A stretch of 64,000 bases of DNA from Eubacterium sp. AF16-48. GTDB taxonomy: Bacteria; Bacillota; Clostridia; Lachnospirales; Lachnospiraceae. Below the pieces are notes generated by a model. It made no database searches. It was not told the origin of the DNA and saw only the letters and a program-made list of their open reading frames with translations. The stretch covers positions 1 to 64,000 of the forward strand of contig NZ_QUHB01000001.1 of the NCBI RefSeq assembly GCF_003479405.1. Direction: 5' to 3'. The position numbers and the translations under genes are program-made. This document shows positions 53,310-62,420 of the stretch, one piece after another (positions within the stretch are counted from its first letter, which is position 1; the number at the start of each line of letters is the position of its first letter).

Positions 53310-54095
53310 ATGAAAAAGATTATTTCATTAGTAATGGTACTTGTTATGGCAACTGCTGTTTTCAGCGCATGTGGAAGCAAGTCATCAGATTCAAAAAGTG
53401 GCGGGGACGGAAAGCAGGTTCTTTCAATGGCAACTAACGCAGAGTTTCCACCATATGAGTATGTTGAAGGTGAAGATGTAGTTGGTATCGATGTTGATAT
53501 TGCTCAGGCAATTGCAGATAAGTTAGGCATGGAATTAAAGGTTGATAATATGAACTTTGATTCAATTATTCCGGCTATTACATCAGGAAAAGATGCTATA
53601 GGTGCTGCCGGAATGACAGTAACAGATGAAAGAAAGAAAAATGTAGATTTTACAGATTCATATGCTACAGGTGTTCAGGTTGTTATTGTAAGAGAAGATT
53701 CAAAAATTACAGATGTTAAGGACTTAACAACTAAGGGTGCTGATAACACAATCGGTGTTCAGCTTGGTACAACAGGTGATATTTACTGTACATCAGATAT
53801 TCAGGACAAGGGATTTGGTAAGGTTCAGCAGTTTAACAAAGGTGCTGATGCAGTTCAGGCTTTAGTTAGTGGAAAGATTGATTGTGTAGTAATTGATAAT
53901 CAGCCTGCAAAGGAATTTGTAAAGGCTAATAAGGGTCTTAAGATTCTTGATACAGAATATGTAACAGAAGATTACGCAATTGCTGTTGCAAAAGATAATA
54001 CAGAATTAAAAGATAAAATAAATGGCGCACTTAATGAATTAAAGGCTGAAGGTACTATCCAGAAGATTCTTGATAAGTATATCAAAGCAAAATAA
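53310..54095 (+). CDS. Amino-acid ABC substrate-binding lipoprotein (second system, normal order)
   Basis: The 261-aa lipoprotein (signal LVMVLVMATAVFSAC) has canonical lobe order: N-lobe QVLSMATNAEFPPYEYVEG, VGIDVDIAQAIADKLG, GAAGMTVTDERKKNVDFTDSY with the ligand-carboxylate Arg, then C-lobe TIGVQLGTTGDIY, ALVSGKIDCVVIDNQPA and DYAIAVAKDNTELKDKI. It provides an internal comparison for the permuted protein 4 kb upstream. Likely ligand is a polar or basic amino acid. ATG after AAGGAGA. Confidence 0.95.
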   Translation: MKKIISLVMVLVMATAVFSACGSKSSDSKSGGDGKQVLSMATNAEFPPYEYVEGEDVVGIDVDIAQAIADKLGMELKVDNMNFDSIIPAITSGKDAIGAAGMTVTDERKKNVDFTDSYATGVQVVIVREDSKITDVKDLTTKGADNTIGVQLGTTGDIYCTSDIQDKGFGKVQQFNKGADAVQALVSGKIDCVVIDNQPAKEFVKANKGLKILDTEYVTEDYAIAVAKDNTELKDKINGALNELKAEGTIQKILDKYIKAK

Positions 54096-54108
54096 TTATA
54101 AAAAATTC

Positions 54109-54135
54109 GGCTGCCTGTAGCAGGGCAGCCTTTTT
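54109..54135 (+). terminator. Hairpin between binding protein and permease (leaky terminator)
   Basis: GGCTGCC pairs with GGCAGCC and is followed by five T. As permease and ATPase genes follow without an obvious promoter, it probably lets part of transcription through, favouring the binding protein. Confidence 0.8.
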
Positions 54136-54151
54136 AAGATAAGAGGTTACA

Positions 54152-54922
54152 ATGCAGATATTATTTAATGGTATGTGGAATATTAAATGGTTAAGTTCAC
54201 TTAGTATAGCAGATATAAAGGAACAGTTTGATACCTGCTTTTTTTCAAAAAATTATTGGAAGTTATATTTAACCGGATTAGAAAACACACTTATAATTAC
54301 TTTTTTCGCATTACTGTTAGGTGTGGCAATAGGAGCGTTAATTGCCATAGTAAGGACAACTTATACCAGACAGTATGACGAAATGAGGATGGGATTTGGA
54401 AAGATTATTTTAGCAATACTTAATTTTATATGTAAAGTTTATCTTACAGTTATAAGAGGAACGCCGGTTGTTGTTCAGATTCTTATAATTTACTTTATTG
54501 TATTCCAAAGCTCCAATGCTCAGATTCCAATTGCTGCTTTGGCATTTGGTATTAACTCAGGTGCCTATGTGGCAGAAATTTTCAGAAGTGGAATTATGTC
54601 TATTGATATTGGACAAAACGAAGCAGGACGAAGCCTTGGTTTCAATTATGCCCAGACAATGATTTATATTATTGTTCCACAGGCATTTAAGAATGTTATT
54701 CCAACTCTTGGAAATGAGTTTATTGTATTATTAAAGGAAACTGCTGTGTGTGGTTATATAGGTCTTATGGATCTTACAAGAGCAGGTGACTCGGTAAGAG
54801 CGGCTACTTATAATCCGTATTTCCCACTTATTTTCATTGCCGTTATTTATCTGGTTATGGTAATGTTCTTTACATGGCTTTTAGGAAAGCTGGAAAGGAG
54901 GCTGAGAAATGCAGAACGATAG
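54152..54922 (+). CDS. Amino-acid ABC transporter permease (second system)
   Basis: The 256-aa HisMQ-type permease has an N-terminal extension of about 45 residues, then membrane helices, the [17 protein letters not shown] block and EAA loop ([29 protein letters not shown]). ATG after GAGGTTA. It overlaps the ATPase gene by 14 nt. Confidence 0.95.
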   Translation: MQILFNGMWNIKWLSSLSIADIKEQFDTCFFSKNYWKLYLTGLENTLIITFFALLLGVAIGALIAIVRTTYTRQYDEMRMGFGKIILAILNFICKVYLTVIRGTPVVVQILIIYFIVFQSSNAQIPIAALAFGINSGAYVAEIFRSGIMSIDIGQNEAGRSLGFNYAQTMIYIIVPQAFKNVIPTLGNEFIVLLKETAVCGYIGLMDLTRAGDSVRAATYNPYFPLIFIAVIYLVMVMFFTWLLGKLERRLRNAER

Positions 54923-55661
54923 TTTTAAGCCTCTGATTAAGGCAGAAAACATAAAGAAATATTATAAAAATGGTGAAATCAAGGCTTTAGATGACGTAAG
55001 TCTTGAAATAAAAAAAGGAGAAGTGGTAGTTATAATAGGACCGTCAGGTTCAGGAAAATCTACTATGCTTCGTACTTTAAATTTACTTGAAATACCAACT
55101 GAAGGAAAAATTACATACGATGGTGAGGATATTACAGATAGCAAAACTAATATTAACAATTATCGTATGAAAGTAGGAATGGTATTCCAGCATTTTAATT
55201 TATTCCCTCATATGAGTGTTTTAAAGAATATGACTATTGCACCTACTAAGCTTCTTAAAAAGGACAAAGAGGAAGCAAAAAATACTGCAATGGAGCTTTT
55301 GAAAAGAGTTAATCTTGAAAACAGAGCTGAAGCTTATCCTTCGCAGTTATCAGGTGGTCAGAAGCAGCGTGTGGCTATAGCCAGAGCGTTGTGTATGGAG
55401 CCTGAGGTTATGTTGTTTGATGAACCTACATCAGCCCTTGACCCTGAAATGGTAGGAGAAGTTCTTAATGTTATGAAGGATTTGGCAAGACAGGGAATGA
55501 CAATGGTGGTTGTTACTCACGAAATGGGTTTTGCCAGAGAAGTTGCATCAAGAGTGATTTTTATGGATGAAGGCAAAATCATTGAGGAGGGAACTCCGGA
55601 AATGGTATTTGAACATCCAAGAAGTGAAAGAACACAATCTTTCCTGTCAAAGGTAATATAA
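54909..55661 (+). CDS. Amino-acid ABC transporter ATP-binding protein (second system)
   Basis: A 250-aa GlnQ-type ATPase: Walker [10 protein letters not shown], signature [15 protein letters not shown], Walker [20 protein letters not shown], switch [15 protein letters not shown]. The start lies inside the permease end and follows GGAGG. It closes the operon before a strong bidirectional terminator. Confidence 0.95.
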   Translation: MQNDSFKPLIKAENIKKYYKNGEIKALDDVSLEIKKGEVVVIIGPSGSGKSTMLRTLNLLEIPTEGKITYDGEDITDSKTNINNYRMKVGMVFQHFNLFPHMSVLKNMTIAPTKLLKKDKEEAKNTAMELLKRVNLENRAEAYPSQLSGGQKQRVAIARALCMEPEVMLFDEPTSALDPEMVGEVLNVMKDLARQGMTMVVVTHEMGFAREVASRVIFMDEGKIIEEGTPEMVFEHPRSERTQSFLSKVI

Positions 55662-55666
55662 AACCC

Positions 55667-55710
55667 AATAAAAAATAGAGCATCAATTTTGGAATGCTCT
55701 ATTTTTTATT
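55667..55710. terminator. Bidirectional terminator between ABC operon and deacetylase
   Basis: A perfect 17-bp stem (55667-55683 with 55694-55710) carries A-rich and T-rich ends. Confidence 0.95.
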
Positions 55711-55724
55711 GCCTAAACTATAAT

Positions 55725-57047
55725 TTAATTATTGTCTCTATATGGACCATAATACATTACACCTTTTTTAAGGGTCTTGCCTTTAATGGCATATAACTCA
55801 CTTACAGTTACTAATTCATAGCCCTGTTTTCTAAGAGATGGTAAGGCTTTAATAAATCCCTGAACAGTTGTCTGATGAATGTCGTGTAACAATACTATCT
55901 GTCCGTCTGATGCAAAATTGAGTACGGTTCTCTTAACATATGAGGCATTTTTGTATTTCCAGTCTTCAGTATCCACAGACCAGTAAATCATTGGAACACC
56001 TGCATGTTTGCTTACTGTAGCATTATAGTTTCCATATGGCGGACGAAGTAAACTAGGTTCAACACCAATAACATCTTTTACGGCTTTTTTAGTGTTATTA
56101 ATTTCGCTAATAACTTCTTTTTTAGGAATAGCTTTTAAATTCTTATGACTGTATGTGTGACTTCCAATTTCCATTCCCAAGTTGTTTTCCCGTTTTAACT
56201 GACTGCTATATGCTGCGGCACGGTTTCCAAGAACAAAGAATGTGGCTTTGCTATGATACTTTTCTAAGGCATCAAGAAGAGTGTTGGTATATTCTCCCGG
56301 ACCATCGTCAAAGGTAATGGCAATATATTTGGTATTTTGAACAAATACTTTGCATTTAACACTCTTGTTAGTGTATTTAGAAGTAGCTTTTATATATGCT
56401 GTACCATTAGACTTTCCTGTTACCTTACCATTTTTGTTTACAGTGGCAACCTTATTATTTGAACTTCTCCAGATAAGTTCCTCGTGAGCATACTTTTTCT
56501 TCTTTTTGTCACCGTATGTAATAATTGGTTTGAGTACACGCTTATCCTTTTTGTTAAGACGCATCTGGTCTTTGTCAAGCTTAATGGTCTTTACAGGATT
56601 ATATGGATTCCTTACTGTGATTTTACAGCGAACCTTAACATTTCCGCTTTGACTACTGCATATTATATATGTTTTGCCTGCTTTAACAGCTACCACTTTG
56701 CCGTTTTTGGAAATAGTGGCAACAGACTTATTTTTGCTGCTCCAGACGTAATCCTCGTTAGTATCAAAAGAATCCCCATCATATGTTACCTTGGCTTTTA
56801 ATACACTTTTCTTTCCTTTAGTAAGAGTTAAAGAAGAGTGATTAAGAGTGATTTTTTTAATAAGATTAATTTCCGGTGTAGTAGAAGTTTCTACAACATC
56901 AGAAGCAGTAGTTTCTATAGTGGAGGAAGACTCCACGGCATGAGACGGCTTGGAATTGGCAAAGGCAATGCTAAATCCCAAGGCAGTAACCAAAACAACT
57001 GCTAATGCAGAAATTACTATCTTACGTGAATTTGATTTTTTCTTCAT
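55725..57047 (-). CDS. Secreted polysaccharide deacetylase with two Ig-like (BIG_2) domains
   Basis: The 440-aa protein has an N-terminal signal or anchor (KIVISALAVVLVTALGFSIAFA), a Thr/Glu-rich linker, two BIG_2 repeats (about residues 65-150 and 155-235, each with KSVATISKNGKVVAV or KVATVNKNGKVTGK) and a NodB domain (about 240-425) with catalytic motifs FDDGPGEYT, GSHTYSHKNL, RPPYGNY, and IVLLHDIH. It probably deacetylates peptidoglycan or another cell-surface N-acetyl polymer. The start is Met 57047, after AGAGGGA. It is divergent from spoIIIAA. Confidence 0.92.
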   Translation of the reverse strand: MKKKSNSRKIVISALAVVLVTALGFSIAFANSKPSHAVESSSTIETTASDVVETSTTPEINLIKKITLNHSSLTLTKGKKSVLKAKVTYDGDSFDTNEDYVWSSKNKSVATISKNGKVVAVKAGKTYIICSSQSGNVKVRCKITVRNPYNPVKTIKLDKDQMRLNKKDKRVLKPIITYGDKKKKKYAHEELIWRSSNNKVATVNKNGKVTGKSNGTAYIKATSKYTNKSVKCKVFVQNTKYIAITFDDGPGEYTNTLLDALEKYHSKATFFVLGNRAAAYSSQLKRENNLGMEIGSHTYSHKNLKAIPKKEVISEINNTKKAVKDVIGVEPSLLRPPYGNYNATVSKHAGVPMIYWSVDTEDWKYKNASYVKRTVLNFASDGQIVLLHDIHQTTVQGFIKALPSLRKQGYELVTVSELYAIKGKTLKKGVMYYGPYRDNN

Positions 57048-57112
57048 AAGTATTCCCTCTTTCTTTTGTTTTGTTAATTTAATTCTACAGTACAAAAATT
57101 TAAAAGTAAATA

Positions 57113-57140
57113 GAATAATAAATTTAATTAATCATATATT
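57113..57140 (+). promoter_or_regulatory. Candidate sigma-E promoter of spoIIIA operon
   Basis: CATATATT (57133-57140) fits the sporulation sigma-E -10 pattern CATANANT, with GAATAAT (57113-57119) 13 nt upstream as a possible -35. The operon is under sigma-E in Bacillus. Confidence 0.45.
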
Positions 57141-57158
57141 TTCATGAGGAGAATAAAA

Positions 57159-58004
57159 ATGAGAGAGCTATATGAGTATTTTAATTTAAAAATTAAGGAA
57201 AAAGTGAAGAGGTGCCCGGAATATAACAAAATAACGGAGATTAGAATGAGAGTAAACAGCCCTTTGATTATAAATAAGGTAAATTCAGAGAAAGTTTTTA
57301 GAGATGTAATAATATCAGAGGATGATATTTCAGATACATTTAACATAGCCACGGATTATTCAGCATATGCTTTTGAAGACAATATAAAAGAGGGATTTTT
57401 GTCTGTGCCGGGAGGTCATCGTATTGGATTTGGCGGTGTAATAGTGAAGGAAAATAACCGGATAAAGGCAATAAAAAATATAAAATTTTTAAATATTCGT
57501 GTATGCAGACAAATTGAAAATTACGGAGAAATGTTATATGAAAAAACAAAAAGCAATGAAAAAATTGAGAACATCCTTATAATCTCTCCACCGGGATTGG
57601 GGAAAACAACATTACTAAGGGATTATATTAAAAAAATCAGTAATGAAACACCGGGGACAAGCATATGTGTTATTGATGAGAGAAATGAAATATCAGGAAT
57701 GTACATGGGAGTGCCTACCATAGATTTAGGTATTCGTACAGATATATTAAGTAACTGCACCAAAAAGGATGGGATATTAATGGCAATCCGTTCAATGGCA
57801 CCTAAAATAATTGCCTTAGATGAAATAGGAAAAAAAGAGGATATAGAAGCCATAGAATCAGCCGGTGTAAGCGGAGTAAAGGTTATAGCTACAGCTCACG
57901 GCAGGGATGTGGAAGATGTTACAAAAAAGTTTGGACAAGATATGGTAAATATGTTTGAAAGAAAAGTAATTATAAAAAGAATAGGAGAGTACATATGTTG
58001 TTGA
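57159..58004 (+). CDS. spoIIIAA: Stage III sporulation protein AA, ATPase
   Basis: This is the secretion-type ATPase of the SpoIIIA-SpoIIQ channel that links mother cell and forespore. The 281-aa protein has an N-terminal domain and a VirB11-like core with Walker A SPPGLGKTTLLRDYI (about residues 149-163), VIDERNEISG, and IALDEIGKKEDIEAIESAG (Walker B-like). The start is ATG 57159 after GAGGAG; a Met at 57144 is within that ribosome site. It heads an eight-gene operon in the usual order. Confidence 0.95.
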   Translation: MRELYEYFNLKIKEKVKRCPEYNKITEIRMRVNSPLIINKVNSEKVFRDVIISEDDISDTFNIATDYSAYAFEDNIKEGFLSVPGGHRIGFGGVIVKENNRIKAIKNIKFLNIRVCRQIENYGEMLYEKTKSNEKIENILIISPPGLGKTTLLRDYIKKISNETPGTSICVIDERNEISGMYMGVPTIDLGIRTDILSNCTKKDGILMAIRSMAPKIIALDEIGKKEDIEAIESAGVSGVKVIATAHGRDVEDVTKKFGQDMVNMFERKVIIKRIGEYICC

Positions 58005-58507
58005 AAATATTTGGATGTTTATTAATATTTTCAGGTTGCGGTGGAATAGGATTTGGTATGGGAAGGGATTATAACGCCCGTATCAGTCAGTTAGAGCAGA
58101 TTAAGAAAATGCTGTTTTTACTGGAAGGGGAAATTAAGTATAACAATGGAGGAATATATGAATCCATGAAAAAATTAACAGGGATTTCAGATAATATAAT
58201 GACGGGATTTTTTGAAGGTGTGATAAAAGATAATGTAGGCACATTGAAAGAGGCATGGCAGTTTAATATAGAAAAAAGTTTTGTAGCAGACAGTAAACTG
58301 TCAAAAGAGGATATAGCAATTATTGAAGATTTGGGAAATACAATAGGTATGACAGACAAAGAAACACAAATAAAAAATATTGATCATGCCATGGAATGTA
58401 TTGATGACAATATAGGGGAATTAAAAAAAGGTAAAACAGAGAAATGCCGGTTATACAGAACTACCGGAATAGCTGCAGGGGCATTTCTTGCCATTTTATT
58501 TTTATAA
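57995..58507 (+). CDS. spoIIIAB: Stage III sporulation protein AB
   Basis: The 170-aa membrane protein opens with a hydrophobic segment (LLKIFGCLLIFSGCGGIGFGMG) and ends with another (AAGAFLAILFL), with a helical middle like T2SS F-type proteins (ISQLEQIKKMLFLLEGEIKY). It overlaps spoIIIAA by 10 nt. Confidence 0.92.
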   Translation: MLLKIFGCLLIFSGCGGIGFGMGRDYNARISQLEQIKKMLFLLEGEIKYNNGGIYESMKKLTGISDNIMTGFFEGVIKDNVGTLKEAWQFNIEKSFVADSKLSKEDIAIIEDLGNTIGMTDKETQIKNIDHAMECIDDNIGELKKGKTEKCRLYRTTGIAAGAFLAILFL

Positions 58508-58528
58508 CAAATGAAAGGTGAAGAAAGT

Positions 58529-58723
58529 ATGGAAATAGGATTGATTTTTAAAATTGCTGCTGTGGGGATAATCGTGTCGGTTATAGGGCAGATATTAAAA
58601 CACAGTGGCAGGGAGGAACAGGCATTTCTTACAAGTTTGGCGGGATTAATATTAGTTCTTATGTGGATTGTACCTTATATATATGATTTGTTTAAAACAA
58701 TACAGAAATTATTTGAGTTATAA
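58529..58723 (+). CDS. spoIIIAC: Stage III sporulation protein AC
   Basis: The small membrane protein (64 aa from Met 58529, after AAAGGTG) has two helices: IGLIFKIAAVGIIVSVIGQIL and LTSLAGLILVLMWIVPYIYDLF. The longer frame from 58511 includes the ribosome site. Length is as usual for SpoIIIAC. Confidence 0.92.
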   Translation: MEIGLIFKIAAVGIIVSVIGQILKHSGREEQAFLTSLAGLILVLMWIVPYIYDLFKTIQKLFEL

Positions 58724-58734
58724 GAAGGAAAAAG

Positions 58735-59115
58735 ATGCTTACAATAGGTGTGATAGGAATTGTCGGGGTAATTCTGGCGGTGTGGTTTAAAACAATTAAG
58801 CCTGAATATGGAATTATGATTTCAGTGGTGGTGTGCATATTTATTTTTGGATATTCCCTGCTGCGAATTTCCGATATTATTGAAATAGTGGACAGGCTTT
58901 CAGGAATGACTTCAATAAGTAAAGATTACATTAAAATTTTACTAAAAATAACCGGTATCACCTTTGTATCGGAAATATCCTCTGATATTGCCAAGGATTG
59001 CGGTTATTTAGCAGTGGCAAATCAGGTACAGATATTTGGAAAACTTACGGTTTTAGTAGTAAGTCTGCCGGTGTTTACGGAACTGATATATGCAGTTACA
59101 TCCCTTTTAACATAA
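58735..59115 (+). CDS. spoIIIAD: Stage III sporulation protein AD
   Basis: A 126-aa membrane protein with helices about residues 2-20, 28-48, 62-83 and 96-118. FVSEISSDIAKDCGYLAVANQVQIFGK is the typical SpoIIIAD block. It starts 11 nt after spoIIIAC. Confidence 0.93.
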   Translation: MLTIGVIGIVGVILAVWFKTIKPEYGIMISVVVCIFIFGYSLLRISDIIEIVDRLSGMTSISKDYIKILLKITGITFVSEISSDIAKDCGYLAVANQVQIFGKLTVLVVSLPVFTELIYAVTSLLT

Positions 59116-59133
59116 AGTATGGGAGAATTAAGT

Positions 59134-60273
59134 ATGAGAAAATATGTTTACATGGCTATTGTGCTGGCAATATGTATTTGGGGAATAAATACCGTTACAA
59201 TAAAGGCATCTGATTTAAACAAAAATGAAGAGTACATGTCAATTGACGATTTTGAAATAAATGACAGTATAAAAACTTTGGAGAAAAACGGGTATCGGGA
59301 TTTAAATTTCAGGCATATTTTAGATGAGATTATGAGTGGAAATGTTTTAGATGTAATAAAGGAATGCTCTAATGTGGTATATCAGAAAACAGTTGGGGAT
59401 TTTACAATGGTTGAAAAAGCCCTTGGAAATTTGCTTTTAATTGTAATTTTATCTGCTTTTTTTACTAATTTTGCCAATGTGTTTTCAAATGACGGAATAT
59501 CTTCCACAGGATTTTACATATGCTATTTAATTGTTACTACAATGCTTATGACTTTATTTGAAAATTTTTGCCTGATTGCCACTGATTTTGTAAGGCTTCT
59601 GCTGGAGTTTTTGTGTGGCATTGTACCGGCGTATTTCCTGTCTGTGGCAATAACAGGTCAGGTGGCTGCGGCAGGATTTTATCAGCTTACATTAGTTATT
59701 ATAAGTGTGGCACAATTTATATTTTTAAGGGTTCTTGTTCCAATGATAAAGGTTTATGTAACAATTAATCTTATAAATAATATATCAAAAGAGGATTTTT
59801 TATCCAAAACTTCGGATTTGCTGAAAAACGCCATAGCTTTTATTAATAAAACCGTCGTAGGTATAGTTGTTGGTCTTAATATTATTCAGGCACTGATACT
59901 TCCGGCAGTAGACGGAGTGAAAAACAATGCCATTAGAAAGGTAGTAGGAGCACTGCCGGTGGTAGGAGATGGCTCAGATGCAGTATGCGGTATATTGTTA
60001 GGCTCTGTTAATTTAATAAAAAATACCATAGGAGGTTTTGCCATAATTGTGATTATTATGCTTTGCGGAGTGCCTTTTATTAAAATTCAGTTATATTCCA
60101 TATCAATGCAGATAGCCCAGGCAGTTGTACAGCCTGTAGCAGATAAAAGAATGATTAATAGTATAAGTTGTGTAGTTATGGGAATAAAGATGCTTGCCAA
60201 AGTGATTATCGGGGCTTCAATGTTGTTTATTATAAGCATTGCCATAATATGCATAGTGACGGGAAAGGAGTAG
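59134..60273 (+). CDS. spoIIIAE: Stage III sporulation protein AE
   Basis: A 379-aa polytopic membrane protein with signal-like N-terminus, a domain about residues 30-100, then about eight helices. ICYLIVTTMLMTLFENF, MIKVYVTINLINNISKE, and KVVGALPVVGDGSDAVCGILLGSVNLIKNTIG are family blocks. The start is Met 59134 behind GGGAG. Confidence 0.93.
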   Translation: MRKYVYMAIVLAICIWGINTVTIKASDLNKNEEYMSIDDFEINDSIKTLEKNGYRDLNFRHILDEIMSGNVLDVIKECSNVVYQKTVGDFTMVEKALGNLLLIVILSAFFTNFANVFSNDGISSTGFYICYLIVTTMLMTLFENFCLIATDFVRLLLEFLCGIVPAYFLSVAITGQVAAAGFYQLTLVIISVAQFIFLRVLVPMIKVYVTINLINNISKEDFLSKTSDLLKNAIAFINKTVVGIVVGLNIIQALILPAVDGVKNNAIRKVVGALPVVGDGSDAVCGILLGSVNLIKNTIGGFAIIVIIMLCGVPFIKIQLYSISMQIAQAVVQPVADKRMINSISCVVMGIKMLAKVIIGASMLFIISIAIICIVTGKE

Positions 60274-60274
60274 T

Positions 60275-60598
60275 ATGGAATTTGTTTATGGATATATAAG
60301 AAATATTAGTATTTTTATGATTGTTACAACACTTATATTAAATATATTTCCGGAAAAAAGCAGTAAGAAATATATAAAACTTTTTGCAGGATTTTTGCTT
60401 CTAATGCTTATATTTAATCCTATTGTAAAATACAAAAAAAACAACATTAATGTAGATAAAATCATAAGTGAATATAGCCATGTAAAAATAGATAAAAACA
60501 GTAATTTAGAAAACAGTGTGAACAAATTCAGGGAGGATTTATTTGAAAGGATAAGTGAAAAGTATGAAGATGAATCTGAAAAAAATAATGGAAATTAA
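60275..60598 (+). CDS. spoIIIAF: Stage III sporulation protein AF, short form
   Basis: The 107-aa protein has two N-terminal helices (about residues 5-24 and 33-49, LFAGFLLLMLIFNPIV) and a charged C-terminal tail. Bacillus SpoIIIAF is about twice as long with a folded C-terminal domain that is missing here. It overlaps spoIIIAG by about 35 nt. Confidence 0.85.
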   Translation: MEFVYGYIRNISIFMIVTTLILNIFPEKSSKKYIKLFAGFLLLMLIFNPIVKYKKNNINVDKIISEYSHVKIDKNSNLENSVNKFREDLFERISEKYEDESEKNNGN

Positions 60599-61115
60599 AA
60601 AAATAGGTAAAGAAAAACTGATACTTTTAGTGCTGGCAGGAATAATGCTTATAGGAGCATCATATTTTGAAAATGGAAGGAGTGAAGGACAGACTAAAAT
60701 AAGGGAGACGGAATATATTGGTGCAAGCCCTGAAGATGACTATGGAAAAATAATGGAAGAAAAAATCTCTAATATGATTGAAGGCATAAAGGGAGTTTCA
60801 AAGGTTTCCGTTATGGTTACTTTAAAGTCCGGAAATGAAAAGGTGGTAAAGGAAGACAGTGAGGATGAAGCATCTCAATCTAAAAAAGGGAGTGATGAGG
60901 AAAAAAGCAACAGTCAAAAGAAAAAGACGGTTATTTTGGAAAATGATAATGGAGAAAGTCCTTATGTGATAAAGGAAATGTATCCGGAAGTGGAAGGAAT
61001 AGCCATTATGGCATCAGGTATAGGGGATTCTTCAAAAAAGGAGGAGATAATAAAGATGTTGTCTGCATTGTTTGATGTTCCCCTGCATAAAATATCTGTA
61101 GTAGAAATTGATTAA
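60564..61115 (+). CDS. spoIIIAG: Stage III sporulation protein AG
   Basis: The protein has one N-terminal anchor (KLILLVLAGIMLIGASYF) and a ring-building domain (about residues 55-180, MIEGIKGVSKVSVMVTL, EGIAIMASGIGDSS and IIKMLSALFDVPLHKISVVE) with a Lys/Glu/Ser-rich insert in between. It forms a ring in the channel in Bacillus. The start is uncertain: GTG 60555 and ATG 60564 are both possible within spoIIIAF. Confidence 0.92.
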   Translation: MKMNLKKIMEIKKIGKEKLILLVLAGIMLIGASYFENGRSEGQTKIRETEYIGASPEDDYGKIMEEKISNMIEGIKGVSKVSVMVTLKSGNEKVVKEDSEDEASQSKKGSDEEKSNSQKKKTVILENDNGESPYVIKEMYPEVEGIAIMASGIGDSSKKEEIIKMLSALFDVPLHKISVVEID

Positions 61116-61131
61116 ATATTAAGGGGGTAAC

Positions 61132-61776
61132 ATGAAAAAGATTTTTAAGAAAAATCAGTTTATCGTAACATTTCTTGCAGTATTAATTGCAGTTGCCGGA
61201 TACTTGAATTATGCGGATAATGCAGATAAGAAAAAAGAGGCTGCAAAGGTAAATGGAACTACATATGAATCTGTTTATGACGGTGACAATCTTTTAACGG
61301 GAGATAATGATATTGAAAGCTTAGATGGGGAAGACGCTAATAATAAGGAAACAAAAGAAAGTGCAGGGGAAGAAACAACTAAAGAACCGGGGGCAGCAGT
61401 ACTTACTAATGGCACTAATTTGGCTTCATACATGGCACAGGCAAGATTAAACAGAGAGCAGATAAGATCCAAAAATAAAGAAACATTGTTAGAAGTGATT
61501 AATAATAACGATATAAGTGAAGGTGAAAAAAAGAAAGCCGTAAAATCAATGGTGAAACTTACGGAATTAAATGAAAAGGAAAATACCATTGAGACATTAC
61601 TTAAAGCAAAGGGATTTGATGATATTGTGGTAACAATTAGTGATAAACAGGCTGATGTAATAATAAGCGAAAAGGAAGTAGATGATGCAAAGAGAGCACA
61701 GATAGAGGATGTGATAAAAAGAAAAGCGGGAGTTAGTGTGGATAATATAACGATTACTCCTACAGGAACGAAATAA
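61132..61776 (+). CDS. spoIIIAH: Stage III sporulation protein AH
   Basis: The 214-aa mother-cell membrane protein pairs with SpoIIQ of the forespore in model bacilli. One N-terminal anchor (FIVTFLAVLIAVAGYLNY), a Glu-rich linker with an acid/Asn stretch, then a YscJ/FliF-like domain (about residues 100-214, GFDDIVVTISDKQADVIISEKE). AAGGGGG ribosome site. It closes the operon before a terminator. Confidence 0.94.
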   Translation: MKKIFKKNQFIVTFLAVLIAVAGYLNYADNADKKKEAAKVNGTTYESVYDGDNLLTGDNDIESLDGEDANNKETKESAGEETTKEPGAAVLTNGTNLASYMAQARLNREQIRSKNKETLLEVINNNDISEGEKKKAVKSMVKLTELNEKENTIETLLKAKGFDDIVVTISDKQADVIISEKEVDDAKRAQIEDVIKRKAGVSVDNITITPTGTK

Positions 61777-61783
61777 AAGCACA

Positions 61784-61826
61784 AAAATAAATAAGGTGCC
61801 GCTTATGGCAGCACCTTATTTATTTT
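61784..61826. terminator. Bidirectional terminator between spoIIIAH and the DtxR-family gene
   Basis: A perfect 16-bp stem (61784-61799 with 61811-61826) overlaps the stop codon of the convergent regulator. Confidence 0.9.
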
Positions 61827-62191
61827 GTGTTATTTTTTAAATGGTTCTTTATTGCTTCAAAACTTTCTTTGCTAATAACATGTTCAATACGACAGGCATC
61901 CTGTACGGCAATGCCTTCCGGAACTCCCAGCTTTACAAGACATGTTGATATAAGCTGATGGCGCTCGTAAATCATTTCCGCAATAGCCTTTCCTTCATCA
62001 GTTAAATAGATAAAACCTGAATCTGTTACAGTTATATGATTTTTTTCACGCAAATTCTTCATGGCAATACTGACACTTGATTTTTTAAATCCCAGTTCGT
62101 TGGCAATATCAACGGAACGAACAACCGGGAGCTTTTTACTCAAAACCAGTATTGTCTCTAAATAGTTTTCTGCAGATTCATTACTTTTCAT
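61820..62191 (-). CDS. DtxR/MntR-family metal-dependent repressor
   Basis: The 123-aa protein has the winged helix (SAENYLETILVLSKKLPVVRSVDIANELGFKKSSVSIAMKNL) and the dimerisation/metal region (ERHQLISTCLVKLGVPEGIAVQDACRIEHVIS), without an SH3 domain, like the short MntR type. The metal-binding residues Glu, His and Cys are visible in that stretch. It is divergent from feoAAB and most likely represses it with Fe2+ or Mn2+. ATG after AAGGAGT. Confidence 0.92.
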   Translation of the reverse strand: MKSNESAENYLETILVLSKKLPVVRSVDIANELGFKKSSVSIAMKNLREKNHITVTDSGFIYLTDEGKAIAEMIYERHQLISTCLVKLGVPEGIAVQDACRIEHVISKESFEAIKNHLKNNTK

Positions 62192-62226
62192 ATATGAAAA
62201 ACTCCTTAAAACGAATATTTACTGTA

Positions 62227-62273
62227 ATTATACCACGTTATATAAATAAATTCAATTTGGCTAAATTAACCAA
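62227..62273 (-). promoter_or_regulatory. Promoter of DtxR-family gene with palindromic operator
   Basis: On the minus strand: TTGAAT (complement 62250-62255), 17-nt spacer, TATAAT (62227-62232) with extended TGG. Upstream at 62257-62273 is the palindrome TTGGCTAAATTAACCAA, a DtxR-type operator shape. Confidence 0.6.
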
Positions 62274-62340
62274 TTGGTATATTAAAAGAAACAAAAGATT
62301 GCTACACATAACAAAAATTAGAAAATACTAAAAAACATTA

Positions 62341-62371
62341 TTGACATCTAATATCAGTTAGTTTATACTAA
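62341..62371 (+). promoter_or_regulatory. feo operon promoter with operator over the -10
   Basis: TTGACA (62341-62346), 17-nt spacer, TATACT (62364-62369). The inverted repeat TTAGT-TTAT-ACTAA (62358-62371) covers the -10, a good repressor site for the divergent DtxR-family protein. Confidence 0.75.
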
Positions 62372-62420
62372 TTAGCGAAACAAAGATGTACAATTGCGTT
62401 TTGAGTAAAGAGAGGGTGAT

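Noticed and set aside
61275..61784. 169-codon open frame on the minus strand
   Set aside because: It lies wholly opposite spoIIIAH, is Ser/Leu/Phe-rich as antisense frames of Lys/Glu genes are, and has no ribosome site.
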